The notes under the pieces were generated by a model. That model did not search any database and was not told the origin of the DNA. It was given only the letters and a program-made list of their open reading frames with translations. The translations under genes were made by a program, and so were the position numbers. DNA of 64,000 bases from Phymorhynchus buccinoides (Eukaryota > Mollusca > Gastropoda > Neogastropoda > Raphitomidae). The stretch covers positions 36,995,165 to 37,059,164 of the forward strand of contig CM065711.1 of the NCBI GenBank assembly GCA_017654935.2. Reading direction: 5' to 3'. Below, one piece after another: positions 31,661-44,360 of the stretch (position 1 is its first letter; each line of letters begins with the position of its first letter).

Positions 31661-32089
31661 TACCCTCGGCCTCGCCACAGCATTCTACAAGATTCTCAGT
31701 CAAAGGGCAGCTCCAGGTCAGGTGCGAACATATGCAGCCCTTAGCTGCAAGAGTGAGAACAGGACACAGCGAGCAGTTCAGCAGGATCCCATGCCGCACC
31801 CAGCAGCGCAGCTCCTCCTTCTTCCCCCGCGCCATCAGAGAAATCAGAAAGTGGAACGCCCTGCTTCCACAAACTGTTCAGGCCCCTTCTGCCAAAGCCT
31901 TCTTCATGAGGCTGTTAGCAGAGCGCTAAAAGCTTCAGACCCAAGGGTAGGCATGAGTGGTTGGGCCGGCATCATGGCTGGGTTCCGCTGAACGGTCCCA
32001 GTCTGGCTGGTTGTCTGGCTGTCTACCCACACCCACCAAAGCACTCTCTCTCTCGTCTCTCTCAAAAAATCAAAAACTCCTCTCTCTCC

Positions 32090-32151
<62 letters not shown>

Positions 32152-32270
32152 CTTTGTTTTTGGTTTTCTTCTTCTCTCTTGTTTTTTTCTCTCTCAACCT
32201 CTTGCCTCTCTCCGTTCTAATAATGGTCAGAACTGACTTTGAGAAGAAGCCACCGAAAAAAAAAACCGGT
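31661..32270 (+). mobile_element. GAAGAA-tailed LINE 3' end, arm B
   Basis: Plus-strand C-terminal remnant (QVRTYAALSCKSENRTQRAV; then NALLPQTVQAPSAKAFFMRL in another frame), stop, GTCTACCCACACCCACCAAA, CT tracts (32044-32152) and GGTCAGAACTGACTTTGAGA. A partial second copy of the tail follows near 32350-32395, private to this arm. Confidence 0.65.
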
Positions 32271-32669
32271 ATGAGCAACTTCTTTTCATAAACGATACAT
32301 TGTCTCTTCTCCAATGACATTCAACCTAAAACCATTCGCCAATTTTTTTTCAGTTGTAATAATGGTTTTTTTACCTGACTTTGAGAAGTAAGCCACCGAC
32401 AAAAAATGTAGTTTAGCTGGGTCGAGGCCACTTCCCCCCCCCCCCCCATATTTGTCTCTTAGACACAATCCCCCCATTCATCCCAGACCCCATACCCCCT
32501 TTCCATTTGCAAAACCAGTGTTTTTTGCCCCCAGTACATGTTTTCGCCTAACAGAAACACTTGCCCCGGCCCTGTTCAACTGGCGGGACATCCCACCCAC
32601 CCACCCTCCCTGTGTGTGCGTGTGTATATGTGTGTTTGGTGGTGTGGGTCTATGTCTATGTCTACCTGT

Positions 32670-32922
32670 CCGTCTGTCTGTCTCTCTCTCTTCTCTCTCT
32701 GTCTCTCTTCCTCTCTCTCTCTCAGTTTTCATCATCTCTCTCTCTCTCTCTAATCCTCTCTCTATCTCTCCTTTCTCTCTCTCCGCTTCTCTCTCTCTCT
32801 CTCATGTCTCGTTCTTCTCTCGTCTCTCTCTCTCTCTCTCTCTCTCACTAGTGGGGAAAATGTCCGCCGTGAATGGGGGGCAAATGTCCGGGGGGCAAAA
32901 GTACCAGGGGGCAAATGTCCGG
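32670..32922. repeat. CT microsatellite and C-rich tandem, arm B
   Basis: Mixed CT tracts to about 32848, then the inverted GGACATTTG tandem (32858-32922). Confidence 0.85.
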
Positions 32923-32939
32923 GCGTGAAGTGGCCTGAT

Positions 32940-34080
32940 ACCAGTTTAACTAACCTCCCCCTCGCCACCCCCAAAAAATCAGCATGAGCAACATTGTTTA
33001 ATAAACTGTACATTGCCTCTAAACCAATGAAATTCATCATAAAACTATGCACAAGTTTGTTTTTTAACGGACCATTATTGTACACAACAGCAAAAGCATA
33101 TTTGCAGCAAATCGTAAATGAATGAAACATACAGGAACTAATTGGAAATTTTCCTGATTACATTTATTTCAATAACATCACTGTTTGAGCCCGGCGATCT
33201 AAAATATTCCTTTTAAAATAGTTGTTTTTACTTTTACTTGATGCTTGTGGAGCTGAACTTCTCAAAATCTTCATTTCATACACTAAAATTTTAAGTATTA
33301 GTGTAATTTGAAATAACATGCAATGTTGACACACACAGATGCATTAAAACATAATTTATAGCCATAATGTGCATTTAAGGTTAACATATTTTGTCCTTGT
33401 GGTGTCTCACGTTATGAGCAGACGTTTTTGTGTCGGTCAATAAAAATGTATTTTTTTCTATGTTTGTGAAAATCTCTGTCAATTTTAATCCTTTACGCTA
33501 TCATACAGAAGAAAGAAAAAGCTATGGCTCCCCCCCCCCCCCCTGCGCCCTACCTGCGTGCGCATCTCGACCCTTCCAACGGAATTGCGGCGATCTTAGT
33601 TAGATTTTTCTTGTAAACCGCATCGATCTGGCGTTTTTTAAAACAAAAATAAGGACATAATATGGCGGTCTCCCATACTATGGAGCGGCTCCTTGTGGCC
33701 GGATGTGACGACACGTGGGTACAAGCCATAAAATTCAAACTCAAAAACATACTTTTAAATACTTTTATTTTTGGACACCAATGTCACACTTTTGGTATAC
33801 AAGTCGGGAGAGTACACCATTTCTTTGTTCTTGTTGCAAACAGGCACAGACAAAAATACAGACAACCTTGGTCAGTGGAGGTGATAGAAACAAGATGCGA
33901 TGCCGGGCCAGATAAAAGTACTCCCAATTGATGCTACTCACTTTCTAAAGAAACCCGAACATGTCAGACGCCATGTTTGTCGGTTGTGGTATGTGGACCA
34001 TGTTGTCTTGTATTTTCTTATCAAGTGTATGCTATTCATTATTTGTTATTTTCTGATTTTTACTTCATGTCTGATGTTCT
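32940..34080. other. Unassigned stretch of arm B
   Basis: Counterpart of 5640-6760, including a C-run at about 33531-33543. Nothing recognised. Confidence 0.4.
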
Positions 34081-34084
34081 ATTT

Positions 34085-34185
34085 ATATTTCAATTTGTAA
34101 AGCGCACAGAGCATGCTCATAGTGTGGAATGTTAGCGCTATAGCAAATAAATTATTATTATTATTATTATTGTTATGTTCAGTGC
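34085..34185 (+). mobile_element. Solo L2-like tail, arm B
   Basis: TTGTAAAGCGC, then GCTATAGCAAATAAA and ATT repeats, now on the plus strand because the arm is inverted. Confidence 0.55.
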
Positions 34186-34271
34186 TTAAACTACCATTTA
34201 TGTCATTATTAACTTCGTGATAAAGTAATATTAAAGCCCAAGGTCCCAACTCCTGCAATGCAAAAATATCA

Positions 34272-34440
34272 TGCACTTTGGTGGCTGTCCAGTGGATCCC
34301 CGCCCACTGTGGCCTGGCAGGAAATGAGGAGGTGGACCGATTGGCCAAATCTGGCAGCAGGCTCGAGCAGATAAACCCATCAGTCTCATACAGGGAGGCC
34401 AAAACTCTGATAATAAACGAGGACACACACACACACACAC

Positions 34441-34527
<87 letters not shown>

Positions 34528-34945
34528 AGTGGAATGACCAACACAACCATGCACCCATCTGGTGATCAGATGCCCCACCTACAGCATCAACAGCAGACCA
34601 CTATATTTCGACTACGGACTGGTCACTGCCGACTGCGTGCCCACATGTACCGCCTTGGGCTGTCACACACACCTGACTGCCCGTGTGAGACAGGCCCACA
34701 AACCCCCGAGCACATCCTGCAGTCCTGCCCCCTGTATCAAGAAGCAATGGACCCAGCACTGGCCAAACGGAGCTATGCTGGTGGGGAAAGCTGTGGGGTA
34801 CCAAGCAAGACCTGGAGACAACCACCAACTTCATCAACAACACCGGACTGGACATCTAAGGCATGATTCAGCTGGAACATTGAAGAAAAAGATGAATAAG
34901 AAATGTAATGACAGACATTACTGTCATCCACTTGATCGCTAATAA
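34272..34945 (+). pseudogene. RNase H and zinc-knuckle remnant, arm B
   Basis: Here the frame reads VAVQWIPAHCGLAGNEEVDR, keeping the Trp that is a stop in arms A and C. It then runs through an interrupted CA tract (34425-34523) to IFRLRTGHCRLRAHMYRLGL and CPCETGP...HILQSCPLYQ. The N-terminal RNase H motifs are gone: a deletion of 474 bases relative to arm A joins at a shared GTGC. Confidence 0.8.
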
Positions 34946-35490
34946 AGTTTCAGGTTAATTGGTACAGCATTTCGCTTGACCACAAGCAGTTAGGACTTAG
35001 TGTCACCAAAGTGGGTTAAAACCGCCGTATTGGACAGTCACGTGATTTCTGACAGGCTGCGATGGAATCTGTGGATCTGTCTGAAGACCCTCAACGTGTT
35101 TCGCACTTTTTTCTTTTTTGTGTGTGTGCATACTATACATTAAAAATATATTATACTGTGTATATCCTCCATATTTTCCTAAACTATCCCATTGATTTTG
35201 TTATTGGGCCTGCTCGCATGACCAGTAACACATTTGTCCAAAAGTACTAATTGCTCTTTTCTCTCTCTTTTTTTTTTTACATGAAGACTTCGTCGTGGTT
35301 ATCAAGGTAACTGTCAAGTCGAAACAATCACTACACTTTCATGAAATACACTAACTATAGTAACAACCTCATACCTACGCCCAAGCAAAAAGCTAAAAAT
35401 AGTTGTTGTTTTTTATTACCATTCCTTATTACCATAATTATTGAGTGCTATTTCCAATGAAGAACTGCAGGAGGAGAAACCAGGACCAGG
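34946..35490. other. Receptor 3' flank, arm B
   Basis: Reverse complement of 3754-4313. No gene. TTTATT near 35412 is the complement of the polyadenylation hexamer. Confidence 0.45.
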
Positions 35491-35493
35491 GAG

Positions 35494-38400
35494 ATGTCTT
35501 TCCAGTTTTTACTCTGCCATATTTTCCTCAGCATTCAAGTTAGATTCTTCCTTGAAGGAGTATGGGATATTCACGGTATCCACAAACCTCAGAATCGCTC
35601 TCTTCTCTATTTTTGCAGACGCGATGCAGATTTTGGTCAGTGTCCATATGACTGCCGGCTGCCATTTAGGTACCTCAGTTTGAAACTTCCCCAGCATTCT
35701 CTGCTCCCTTTGTTCCATGCGGCGTCTTTCCCACTGTTCCAGCAGACTGTTCAAAGTGTACAGGAAAGGATTCAGTGCAGAGTTGACCGGCAGAACGAAG
35801 ATGGCTGTCCACACGTTGACCTGGACAGGGATGGGGATTCCGTGGAAAGCCAGAAGGCCCATGACCCCTACTGGACACCAGCAGCAGAAGTCGGTGAAAA
35901 CGACCAGAAACAGGCGACGTGCCAGAGTCATGTCCTTGTCTCGCTGTTGTTGACCTCCGATGGCTTTCCTGGCTTGACGCACAGCTCTGTAGATCAGAAC
36001 CTGGCCCACAGAGATGAAGAGGAAAATGGCGAAATTGACGACGATGAAAATGCTGAAAGCGTACGTCTGGCCAGAGTAAGGTTTTGCTGGGTGATGGCAA
36101 AGGAAGGCAAGTATCGTTCAGCCCGTAGAATTCCATCTCCAGAATAAAGGCAGTGCGGTGTGGGGCCAGACGATTCCAAGGATCCAGATTCACACCACAA
36201 ATGATGCAGCAAACTTATAACTCGAGGGAGATCGCGTTTAAAGTAAAGCAGATACAATGACCCCGGCCACGTGATCAGCAATGAGAAGAATGGACACTTC
36301 GCTGGAAATAGAAGGAGATGCAGCTGCTATGGTGCCAGGCTGCACTGCTGGATCCACTGAGCTTCCCTTCCCCTGTTGCCCTTGAATCCTGCTTCCAGCC
36401 ACGCCAATCATGGCCAGTGTAACGCCCCATCAAAAGTGCTCAGCACACAGTCTTCAGCAGAATGCCTGATGCCTGACGATGAACTGTGGTTATCATAATG
36501 ACTCTGTATGTTACGGACTCCTGCATTGGCCCACACAGCCAGTGAAGAGACCATCCAAACGAACACCCTGAAGAAATTCTGAGCCAGCAGATCGTCGCAG
36601 TGGACAGTTCGTCAACCGGAGCATGGCACTGCACTGGATGAGAATGTAAATATCGGCACACAATTTGACTGATCTGTGACAAGCACGCCAGTACAGCTTC
36701 TAGTCCATAAATGATCCCTGGTAATATTTGGAAGAGAGTATCCTAAAGTCAAGGGTCGGAGTTTATTCCATCAGAGGCGAACATCTTATCAGGGATAACT
36801 GAAAAGATTTGTGTTAGTGATTGTGAGACCTTTCCTGAGGTCAGCTCGCACTGAATCCATTAAAGTGTTGAAGATACCACTCAGTGCTTTTCCGATAGAT
36901 TGCTGGAAGAGATTTATGACGGAGACCAAGAGCTTTGTGAAATGACAGGGTTTTTCTATAATAGAATTTAAACTGAGATTCCAAATTCGAGATGAGCTGT
37001 TATTGAATGACTTTACTTACATCCATATGACATGTTGAGAAAAAAAGGTATCCATACGTGGATGTTTTCCATTGAACATTCACAACATGGCTGAGGTCCA
37101 AGTATCGCACATGGAGAATGTTGAATGGTCCGTCCTCTCTGAACAATGAAGGCATGTCCTTCACAGTGCATCCATTTCTTGGCGGACAAAGCTGTCACAA
37201 CATCTCATCATCCCTTAAGGACAATGCATAAAATGCCATCACATAAATAGTCCTTGGAACGCAGTTTCACCCCTCCCCTTTACACTTAGTAACCCCTGTA
37301 CAGGAGACTCACCATCAGATGTTTCTCATCTTCTCCGTGGACACAGTCTTTTTCTCCGTTGTTGATCAGGAATGACGGAATACCCATCCATTCCTGCATT
37401 CCTCGAAACCCTCAGGACATTCATCTAGACGGATCATTTTGACATAACCATAGCCGATCGGAACGCCCACTCACCAACCCCTCTATATTGAATAAACTTG
37501 CCAGTAGAAACGTTTTTACAATTGTGATGGTGTCTTTGATATTCCCCGGACGCAACGATGCCAGAACAATAGCTACTTTGACACCAGAACAGTACTCTTC
37601 GTCACTTTTGGTCAGAGAAGTACCTAGAACTCCTCACACTGTTTCCTGGCGGAATTCTTTGAGACTTTTCTGCAGACAACGTCGACTCAGCGAGAGCAAA
37701 CTGGTTGTGACGCCTGTCTCATCGCTGTTTCAGCGCAGTCAAGCGTTTTCCGGTCACACAGAGGAAATAGTGAACCGGGGGACCAAAGCGCATGGGACAA
37801 AGGAGGTATGCCTGGAGAACCATTGCAGGCTGTGGTCATTTCGAGTTGTCCCAAAGTGGTCATTGTCAGTTGGCCCCATAGCACTGGTGAAATGTCTGAC
37901 AACAACCATCATAACACCTTTATTGTGGGAACTGGGCTGGCTGTTGTGGATGCTTTCACCAAGACTGCTCCTTTTCCAGAGGATTTGAATTGAGTCAGTT
38001 TGTCGCCCGCCTTTGGTCGCATGCAGATGTAGCCATGTATATACTTGTAAGTGTCTTGCATTCAATGGATTTCATAGAAGGCTTGGGTGAAATGAAACAA
38101 CTCCACAATCGTATAAAATTCCAACCTCGGCAGCCACGCTGTTTGTAGCGAATACTACCTCCTGGACCCCCCCACTGCCACATGAAACCGATACAGATTT
38201 CTGGTTTTCAAGACTGGCCTTAACTTCCTTGATTCCTACTACAGCTGTAAGTATCCACGTTTGTGCGATCAGATTAGTTGCAATTTCTATTCTTTCTATA
38301 TTCGGTAGTTCATCTAAGGACGCATTTTTTTGGTACTTGGAGCGACATGTTTTTTCAGCTTGGCGAGGGATTTTTATAGACTGGCAGGCTCTGAATTTTG

Positions 38401-39483
38401 CTTTGAGCAGTGATCGTTGTAGAGGAAACCAGTCCCCCACCGCCCTCCTCAGTGTAGCCCATTCATTCATCTTCTCCCTTTTGCGTGACGCACACCATCA
38501 CACATGATTGTTTTTAGGCAACGGTCCTCCTTCACGAAATATTTACCGTAAATAGCTCTAGCTTACGAACTATAAAAAATTTAGCTCTCTAAACAGTCTT
38601 TGGATGCGTTAAAAACTGTAATTGAAAAACGATGTCGGGGAATTCCAATGCGCAGCTACGTAGAAAACTCGATTGTTTCCCAGGTCTCCTCTCACATCAA
38701 TGGGCGAAAATCGACATTATGTTTTGTGATGTTCTTGCATGATGTAATGTTGGTCAGAGATGACCAGCAAGTGTCTTTAAAGAACATTTCAACGGTGATG
38801 CAATTCGAACACACGCCTTGGGCTGGAAAGAACAGTACCCAGTTGATTCCCTCACACAGTTTCATGTTTCAAGTTTGGAACTCAGAGATCCTGATGTCAC
38901 GTTTCTAAAGTGAGGGTTTATTGGGCAAAGCATAGTTCATGCCCGCCAGAATTCAACAAATCTGGTGTGGGGGTTTCAAATGAAGAACTCGTATATGTTG
39001 GCCCCTTATTTTTTGTGTATTTCTGAGTCATTTCCAACTTGAATGGTTCGAAGATAAACCCACAGGTGTCTTGTACGACAAAAATGAAAACAGCGGCATA
39101 CTCATGCTTGGCACTAGTCTGGGTTCTAATTGTTGCCAATGATTTGCTGCTCAATATTCCAACTTCATCCACACCTGTGCTCCTTACAAAGCCATTAGAG
39201 TGTTTAGATCAGTATTCCAATGTTGTGTTTTAGTTCTTTTTGGTAGATTTTGTGATGTTTTGTTTCTGATAGGTCGAATAGTGGTAAAGAGCTGCGCCAA
39301 AGAAGATTTCTCTCTCTGTAATCAGAGGTTCTGTTGCATTTTCCATGGCGTGTTCCCTTGTCTCTAGCATGCCTGAAGTAAAAATAGTAACAATTGTAGC
39401 AACGAGAATGGGTCTTCCTTTGCTTAAATGGTTCACTTCCATTGCTTCTTGCTTTGAATAGCAGAAGTAGAAATCGGTTTGCC
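35494..39483 (-). pseudogene. GRL101-like receptor, copy B (frameshifted, inverted)
   Basis: Minus-strand copy of the main receptor exon. The end is intact: 36009-35509 reads from TM5 (VGQVLIYRAVRQARKA) through NPFLYTLN to the stop, with a handful of changes (ERRRMEQ, SAKIEKR). Upstream of about 36050 the frame breaks every 50-200 bases through 1-2 base indels all the way to the CUB region. CTLD, LDLa and LRR pieces are recognisable in short frames (for example 38470-38072 for LDLa/CTLD). The acceptor-like CTTGCAG is kept at about 39482-39488. Either a decayed paralog or an under-polished contig; the clustering of indels leaves both open. Confidence 0.85.
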
Positions 39484-39704
39484 TGCAAGACGAAGAATTT
39501 TTTATATAAGGCCTACTTCAAAGCCGGTGTTTCACCTACCAACAATGTGTTCCTAGTTTCCCAGCATCAGAACTGACGAGTTCTTTTTTAAAACATCCGT
39601 TGGTTTCATGCTCTGAAAGTGGATGCTTCCAACTACTTTTTATCTAACTCTCTTCCGTCGAATGTAACACATTGATTTCCTCTTTGGCTGATTGTCCGTG
39701 GTTC

Positions 39705-40975
39705 TATATAATAATAATAATAATAATTAATAATAGAAAAATTTATATAGCCCCATCCTACTATTTAGCTATGGTACAGGGCTCTTTACACAATTAAAGA
39801 TGAATAAAAACATAAAACAAAAATCCATAACATCACAGACAAAAACATACACATTCATCACAACAACAACTGCTGTACGACTATACATACTACTACTACT
39901 ACTACTACTCCACTACTACTACTACTATACTCCTACGAGACTAGCACGTATGCAATTTTGCACACACTTCACAAGGCATGAATAACATCATAATTCACCA
40001 AACACACGCCACCCAGCCAACACACACACACACACTCACACACACCACACACACACACCACACACACACAACACACACCTATCACGCGCACACACACACC
40101 ACACCATCATACATACGCTCATATAGGACCTACATGAACGCATGACACCACACACACAACACAAACATGCGCATGCCACATCACACCAAACACAACACAG
40201 TGCGCGCACACCAACCACACCATACAGCACACACCTATACACCACCGCCGCACGCGCGCGCCACACATACACACAGAAACACTCGATGGCTTGAGTCAAA
40301 CGACTACTTATAGCCTTGACGCATTTTGACATATTGGTAAAACTAATCAAACTTGTTTCGAAAAAAAACAGGCAGAATATAAATCAGAATTCCCCATTCT
40401 ACATTATTTGCTGTCGTTTTTTTAATACAAGTTCTTAGTTTTTCAATGCATCTATAAATAAGTCATGGACTATTAAAGATAGTCCGTTTTTGACATCTAA
40501 GCCATCGACGTGATGACACACATACACATACAAGATGGACAGATATATTGGCTTGGCAATATTTCTAATTTTATTTACTCTGCACTGCAGTTTGAAGTAG
40601 TTTGTTTTCAAGCGACTTAAACGTTACTAGCATTTGGCATGAACTAGCTTGAACGGGAGTGAGTTCCAGAGTGTAGCAGCTGAAACGAAAAGGCTCTGGA
40701 GCCGGTTGTTCCGATGGTAGAGGGAATTTTAAAAAATAACGTAATCCAAGGAGAACAAGGCTACGGCAGGAAACGTAGATCTGAAAAGGTTGCAAAGAGT
40801 ACTGTCGTCTTTGTACGATTTGTAGCAGAGGAGCAGGCAGATTTGTATTTGATTCGGTAATTCGATTTTGAGCCAGTGTATTTTCAATTAAAAATATGAT
40901 GTATGGTGCCGTTTTGGTACTGCTAATACAAGGCGCGCAGCAAAATTTAACACGTTAAGAGGTTTCTGCTGATCA
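39705..40975 (-). mobile_element. Decayed L2-like LINE fragment inserted in receptor copy B
   Basis: Lies between the signal-peptide exon remnant (YCCQLSYSDQ, near 40975) and the sequence matching the next part of exon 1 in copy C (resumes near 39700). The 3' tail has (ATA)n and TTTATATAGCCCCATCC (39708-39760). The minus-strand RT end is frameshifted (LNFAARLVLAVPKRHHTSYF; HWLKIELPNQIQICLLLCYK; AATLWNSLPFKL). The CA-rich UTR is at about 40019-40280. Absent from copy C. Confidence 0.72.
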
Positions 40976-41061
40976 GAATATGACAACTGGCAGCAATACA
41001 CAGCACGAAACAAGAGGAGAGCGAGCCTTGGTGGCGCGTGTACTGTGGAGGAGGCTTTCAT
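40976..41061 (-). pseudogene. Signal-peptide exon remnant of receptor copy B
   Basis: ATG complement at 41059-41061. It matches the copy C first exon in and around the ATG (CAACACCATGAAAGCCTCC), but small indels shift the hydrophobic stretch. It is cut by the L2-like insertion. Confidence 0.6.
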
Positions 41062-41239
41062 GGTGTTGTTTGCGGATGTCTGTGTATGTTCATCCGCCAA
41101 AGACAGAATGAGCAGTGCCCACACTGGGTTCCGGCACGGGGCGGTGTTGATAGTCTCGGTCGTGAGCTCTCTTTGTGGTCGTGTAGTGGGCTACCGGGTC
41201 TATGTCTCTGCTCTGCCATCTACTCTCTCCTCTCTCTCG

Positions 41240-41270
<31 letters not shown>

Positions 41271-41719
41271 ACTCACTCCTTCTCATGAATTTTAAAAATG
41301 TTTGCTTTATTAAACTCAATTGAGAATCATTGTTGAGATCGACGACCTCGCTTTATCTTATGACCTAATTGTTATCTATATTTTGAACGGCTTTATAACT
41401 TTATAGGTGTGTTTGTTCTGAAATTCGTTTAAAACTTTTTAGTCATAACATATTATTTATCGTAGATCTTTGTATTCTTGGAAAGTTCAACGTGACTTGT
41501 CATGTCTCAGCTCTGTTCAATTAGACTGTTACAAAGTTGCAACTGTCGTCTGCTAGCAGAACTACGATGTCACATCGTATCTGTTCCTCATCCATTCTTT
41601 TATCCGATTCTGAAAACATATGTAAACACACACACCGACCCCTCCCCACCATTATCTTTAAACCTTCTCCTTCTCTGTCTTTCCCCACTTCATCGAGAAA
41701 AAGTCCCATTGGCTTTATG
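41062..41719. other. Upstream region of receptor copy B
   Basis: Reverse complement of about 49160-49770, including the CT tract (41222-41275) and TTTATAACTTTATAGG (about 41391-41406), the complement of the TATA-like motif in copy C. No frame. Confidence 0.5.
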
Positions 41720-42600
41720 GACCAGAGGATGTAAACTGCGTGTGAGTACGGTCAATCGGGACCCCCACATAACAACATTGTGGCCAAAGCCAACAACACC
41801 CTTTGACTTCATCAGAGACCCTCAAGACGAATCAAAACATGACAGAACTGGCCTACAAAAGCACTTGTCCGGCCTCAGCTGAATATCTCACGTGTGGGAT
41901 CCCACCGAGGGGGCACAGGAAAAACATCAACCACATTGAGGTAGTCCCACTAGAGCAGCACGCTTCGTCCTGAATGACTACCATCCAACGCAGCAATACT
42001 GCCAGCTCACCAAACTGAGTGGCCCCACGCTGCAAATGAACCTCCACAGCAACCTCACAACATCTACAAGACCACAAAGGGCAGCTCCAGTTCAGGGCGA
42101 ACATCTTCAGTCCACTTACTGCAAGAGCGAGAAGAGGACACAGCGAAGCAGTTCATCATAATCCCCTGCCGCACCCAGCAGTACGCTCCTCCTTTCTTTC
42201 ACCCGCCTCAGAAAGTGAACGGCCCTCTTCCAGAAACTGTTCATGCCCCTTCTCAAGGCCTGCTTCAGAGGCTGCTGCAGAGCACTAAAAGTTCCAACCC
42301 AATGGCAGGCAGTGGTTGGGCGCCATCATGGCTGGGGTTCCGCTGAACGGTCCAGTTGGCCGGGTTTTCTGCTGTCTAAACCACCGAAACTCTCTTTCTC
42401 TCCTCTCCCTCCCCCCCCCCCCCCCCTCCCTCTCTCCTCTCTCTCATTTTTTTTTGTTTTTCTTCTTTTCTTTATGTTTTTTCTCTCTCTTCACCTCGGC
42501 TTGGCTAGCTGAGCCGCCGTCTGGTGCACACTGAAGTGAGTTATAGGGGGACAAGTCAGAACTGTGGGCTGTGAACACTAGAGGAAGAAAGAAGAAGAAC
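41720..42600 (+). mobile_element. GAAGAA-tailed LINE 3' part, badly decayed, arm B
   Basis: Inverted counterpart of 48265-49150. Short matches to the same RT end are visible across frames (DFIRDPQDESK; TEWPHAANE) and the 3' UTR has C/CT tracts (42405-42450) and GTCAGAACTG (42556). The indel density is as high as in receptor copy B. Confidence 0.6.
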
Positions 42601-42609
42601 AATGTGTGT

Positions 42610-42755
42610 GTGTTGGTGTGTGTGTGTGGTGTGTATGTGTGTGTTGTGTTTTGATTGATTTAATTTAAAGTCTTTTCACAACACTGGTATATTAACTTAA
42701 ATAAATACATTAATTAAACAAAACCAAAAAACAGACAACAATATTGAAGTAAAAA
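42610..42755 (-). mobile_element. 3' end of the I-type LINE, arm B
   Basis: GTTTTGATTGATTTAATTTAAAG at 42648-42670 and the next 85 bases are the reverse complement of the 3' end at 48090-48190. Homology to arm C stops here. Confidence 0.65.
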
Positions 42756-43061
42756 GCAGATGGATGCTCCAAACTTCGATTTGCTGCTGGTCAGGGCACG
42801 GCGTAGGCGGCGCGAGAGGGGCAGGGCAGAGGGGCGGAAGAAGAGAGGAAGGGGGGAGGAGGAGGGGGAAAGGGAGGAGGAAGAAGGAAGGAGGAGAGAG
42901 GAGAAAAGGGGGAGGGGAAGAAGGGAGGAAATGAGAAGGCGAGAGGGAGGAAAAGAAGAAGGGCGGAGGAGGGGAGAGAGGAAGGGAAGAGTAACAGGGA
43001 AGGCGAGAGGGAGCGGACAGGTGGGGAGGGGGAGAGAGGGCAGAGGGGAAAAGGCAGAGAG
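42756..43061. repeat. Polypurine (G/A) tract ending at the gap
   Basis: From about 42800 almost pure purine on the plus strand, up to the N-run. Such tracts stop polymerases and explain the contig end. Confidence 0.85.
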
Positions 43062-43561
43062 NNNNNNNNNNNNNNNNNNNNNNNNNNNNNNNNNNNNNNN
43101 NNNNNNNNNNNNNNNNNNNNNNNNNNNNNNNNNNNNNNNNNNNNNNNNNNNNNNNNNNNNNNNNNNNNNNNNNNNNNNNNNNNNNNNNNNNNNNNNNNNN
43201 NNNNNNNNNNNNNNNNNNNNNNNNNNNNNNNNNNNNNNNNNNNNNNNNNNNNNNNNNNNNNNNNNNNNNNNNNNNNNNNNNNNNNNNNNNNNNNNNNNNN
43301 NNNNNNNNNNNNNNNNNNNNNNNNNNNNNNNNNNNNNNNNNNNNNNNNNNNNNNNNNNNNNNNNNNNNNNNNNNNNNNNNNNNNNNNNNNNNNNNNNNNN
43401 NNNNNNNNNNNNNNNNNNNNNNNNNNNNNNNNNNNNNNNNNNNNNNNNNNNNNNNNNNNNNNNNNNNNNNNNNNNNNNNNNNNNNNNNNNNNNNNNNNNN
43501 NNNNNNNNNNNNNNNNNNNNNNNNNNNNNNNNNNNNNNNNNNNNNNNNNNNNNNNNNNNNN
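43062..43561. other. Assembly gap, exactly 500 N
   Basis: Second placeholder-length gap, at the right border of the arm B sequence piece. Confidence 0.98.
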
Positions 43562-44360
43562 AGGTGGTTGAGTTCTCCCATTTCGGGGTTAAAGGTCAGC
43601 ATCGCGTTGCCCTGAGAATGCACCATATGGGAAATGTTGATCGGATTTTTGTTGTTGCGATTTTTCAGTTGATAATTGTGTTGTCTTTCAAGTTAAACCC
43701 ATAAGTTCCTTGATCTGTAAGAGTTGATCAAAGTTCATGTCTACCTTGACACCATCATTTCGTCTTCTGTGAAGGAAAGAGTCATTGACGCTTGCGTTGA
43801 ACTGGCTTAGAAAAGTCCTCATGAACGTAAATGCCACTTTCTTTCAGGAGTTTACATCGACTAAGCACCAACTGCTTCTGCTTGAATCATTGGAAAGCTA
43901 CAATAACGGTGTCATGAGAAATAAGTAGCTCCCATGAAATAAGTACCCTTCGCATGAAAACTATAACCATCCTAACCCTAACCCTAACCACGGAAAGAGC
44001 CAAGAAATACAGCAGGAGGGTGTAAATCTACATCTTTGCCGATAAATCGATGTACAAAGCCATGCCTCTTAGTTTCGTAAAATTCACAATGGCGGACGAT
44101 AAAACAATTCGAATGAGAAATGGGTACTTAATTCATGAGGTAGAATTTTCTTTTCACAACGGCTTTGGGCACGCTCGAGTGAAAATCCGTTTAACGTCCT
44201 CCGGTCTGAAACAGACACAAAATATGGGACATTAGTAGATATAAAGATGGTGGGAACGATCCTGGAGGCAATGCCCGGAGGCAGTGCAACTCCAGGAAAG
44301 TCCCGAGTTTTTAACAATACAGATGTATATTTGGGCACGCTCAATGCAGATATTTTCTTT
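43562..44360. other. Unassigned stretch with a dispersed repeat
   Basis: 43905-44070 holds AAATAAGTAGCTC-like sequence, CCCTAACCCTAACC (43974-43987) and a segment matching the 205-bp insertion of arm A. The rest shows nothing recognisable. Confidence 0.45.

Larger units (their letters stand above)
24116..42755 (-). repeat. Arm B: inverted, diverged copy of the arm A/C unit
   Basis: From 24116 to about 39200 the sequence is the reverse complement of arm A 14905 to 1, and it continues to about 42755 as the reverse complement of arm C 50400 to about 48090. It carries many small indels and a private 474-bp deletion (near 34276), an L2 insertion (39705-40975) and ancestral states lost in A and C. 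The sequence piece holding it (24116-43061) is bounded by two 500-N gaps. Confidence 0.92.

Noticed and set aside
35494..36147. 217-codon plus-strand frame antisense to receptor copy B (twin at 53507-54160)
   Set aside because: Antisense shadow of the conserved 7TM coding region; no domain.
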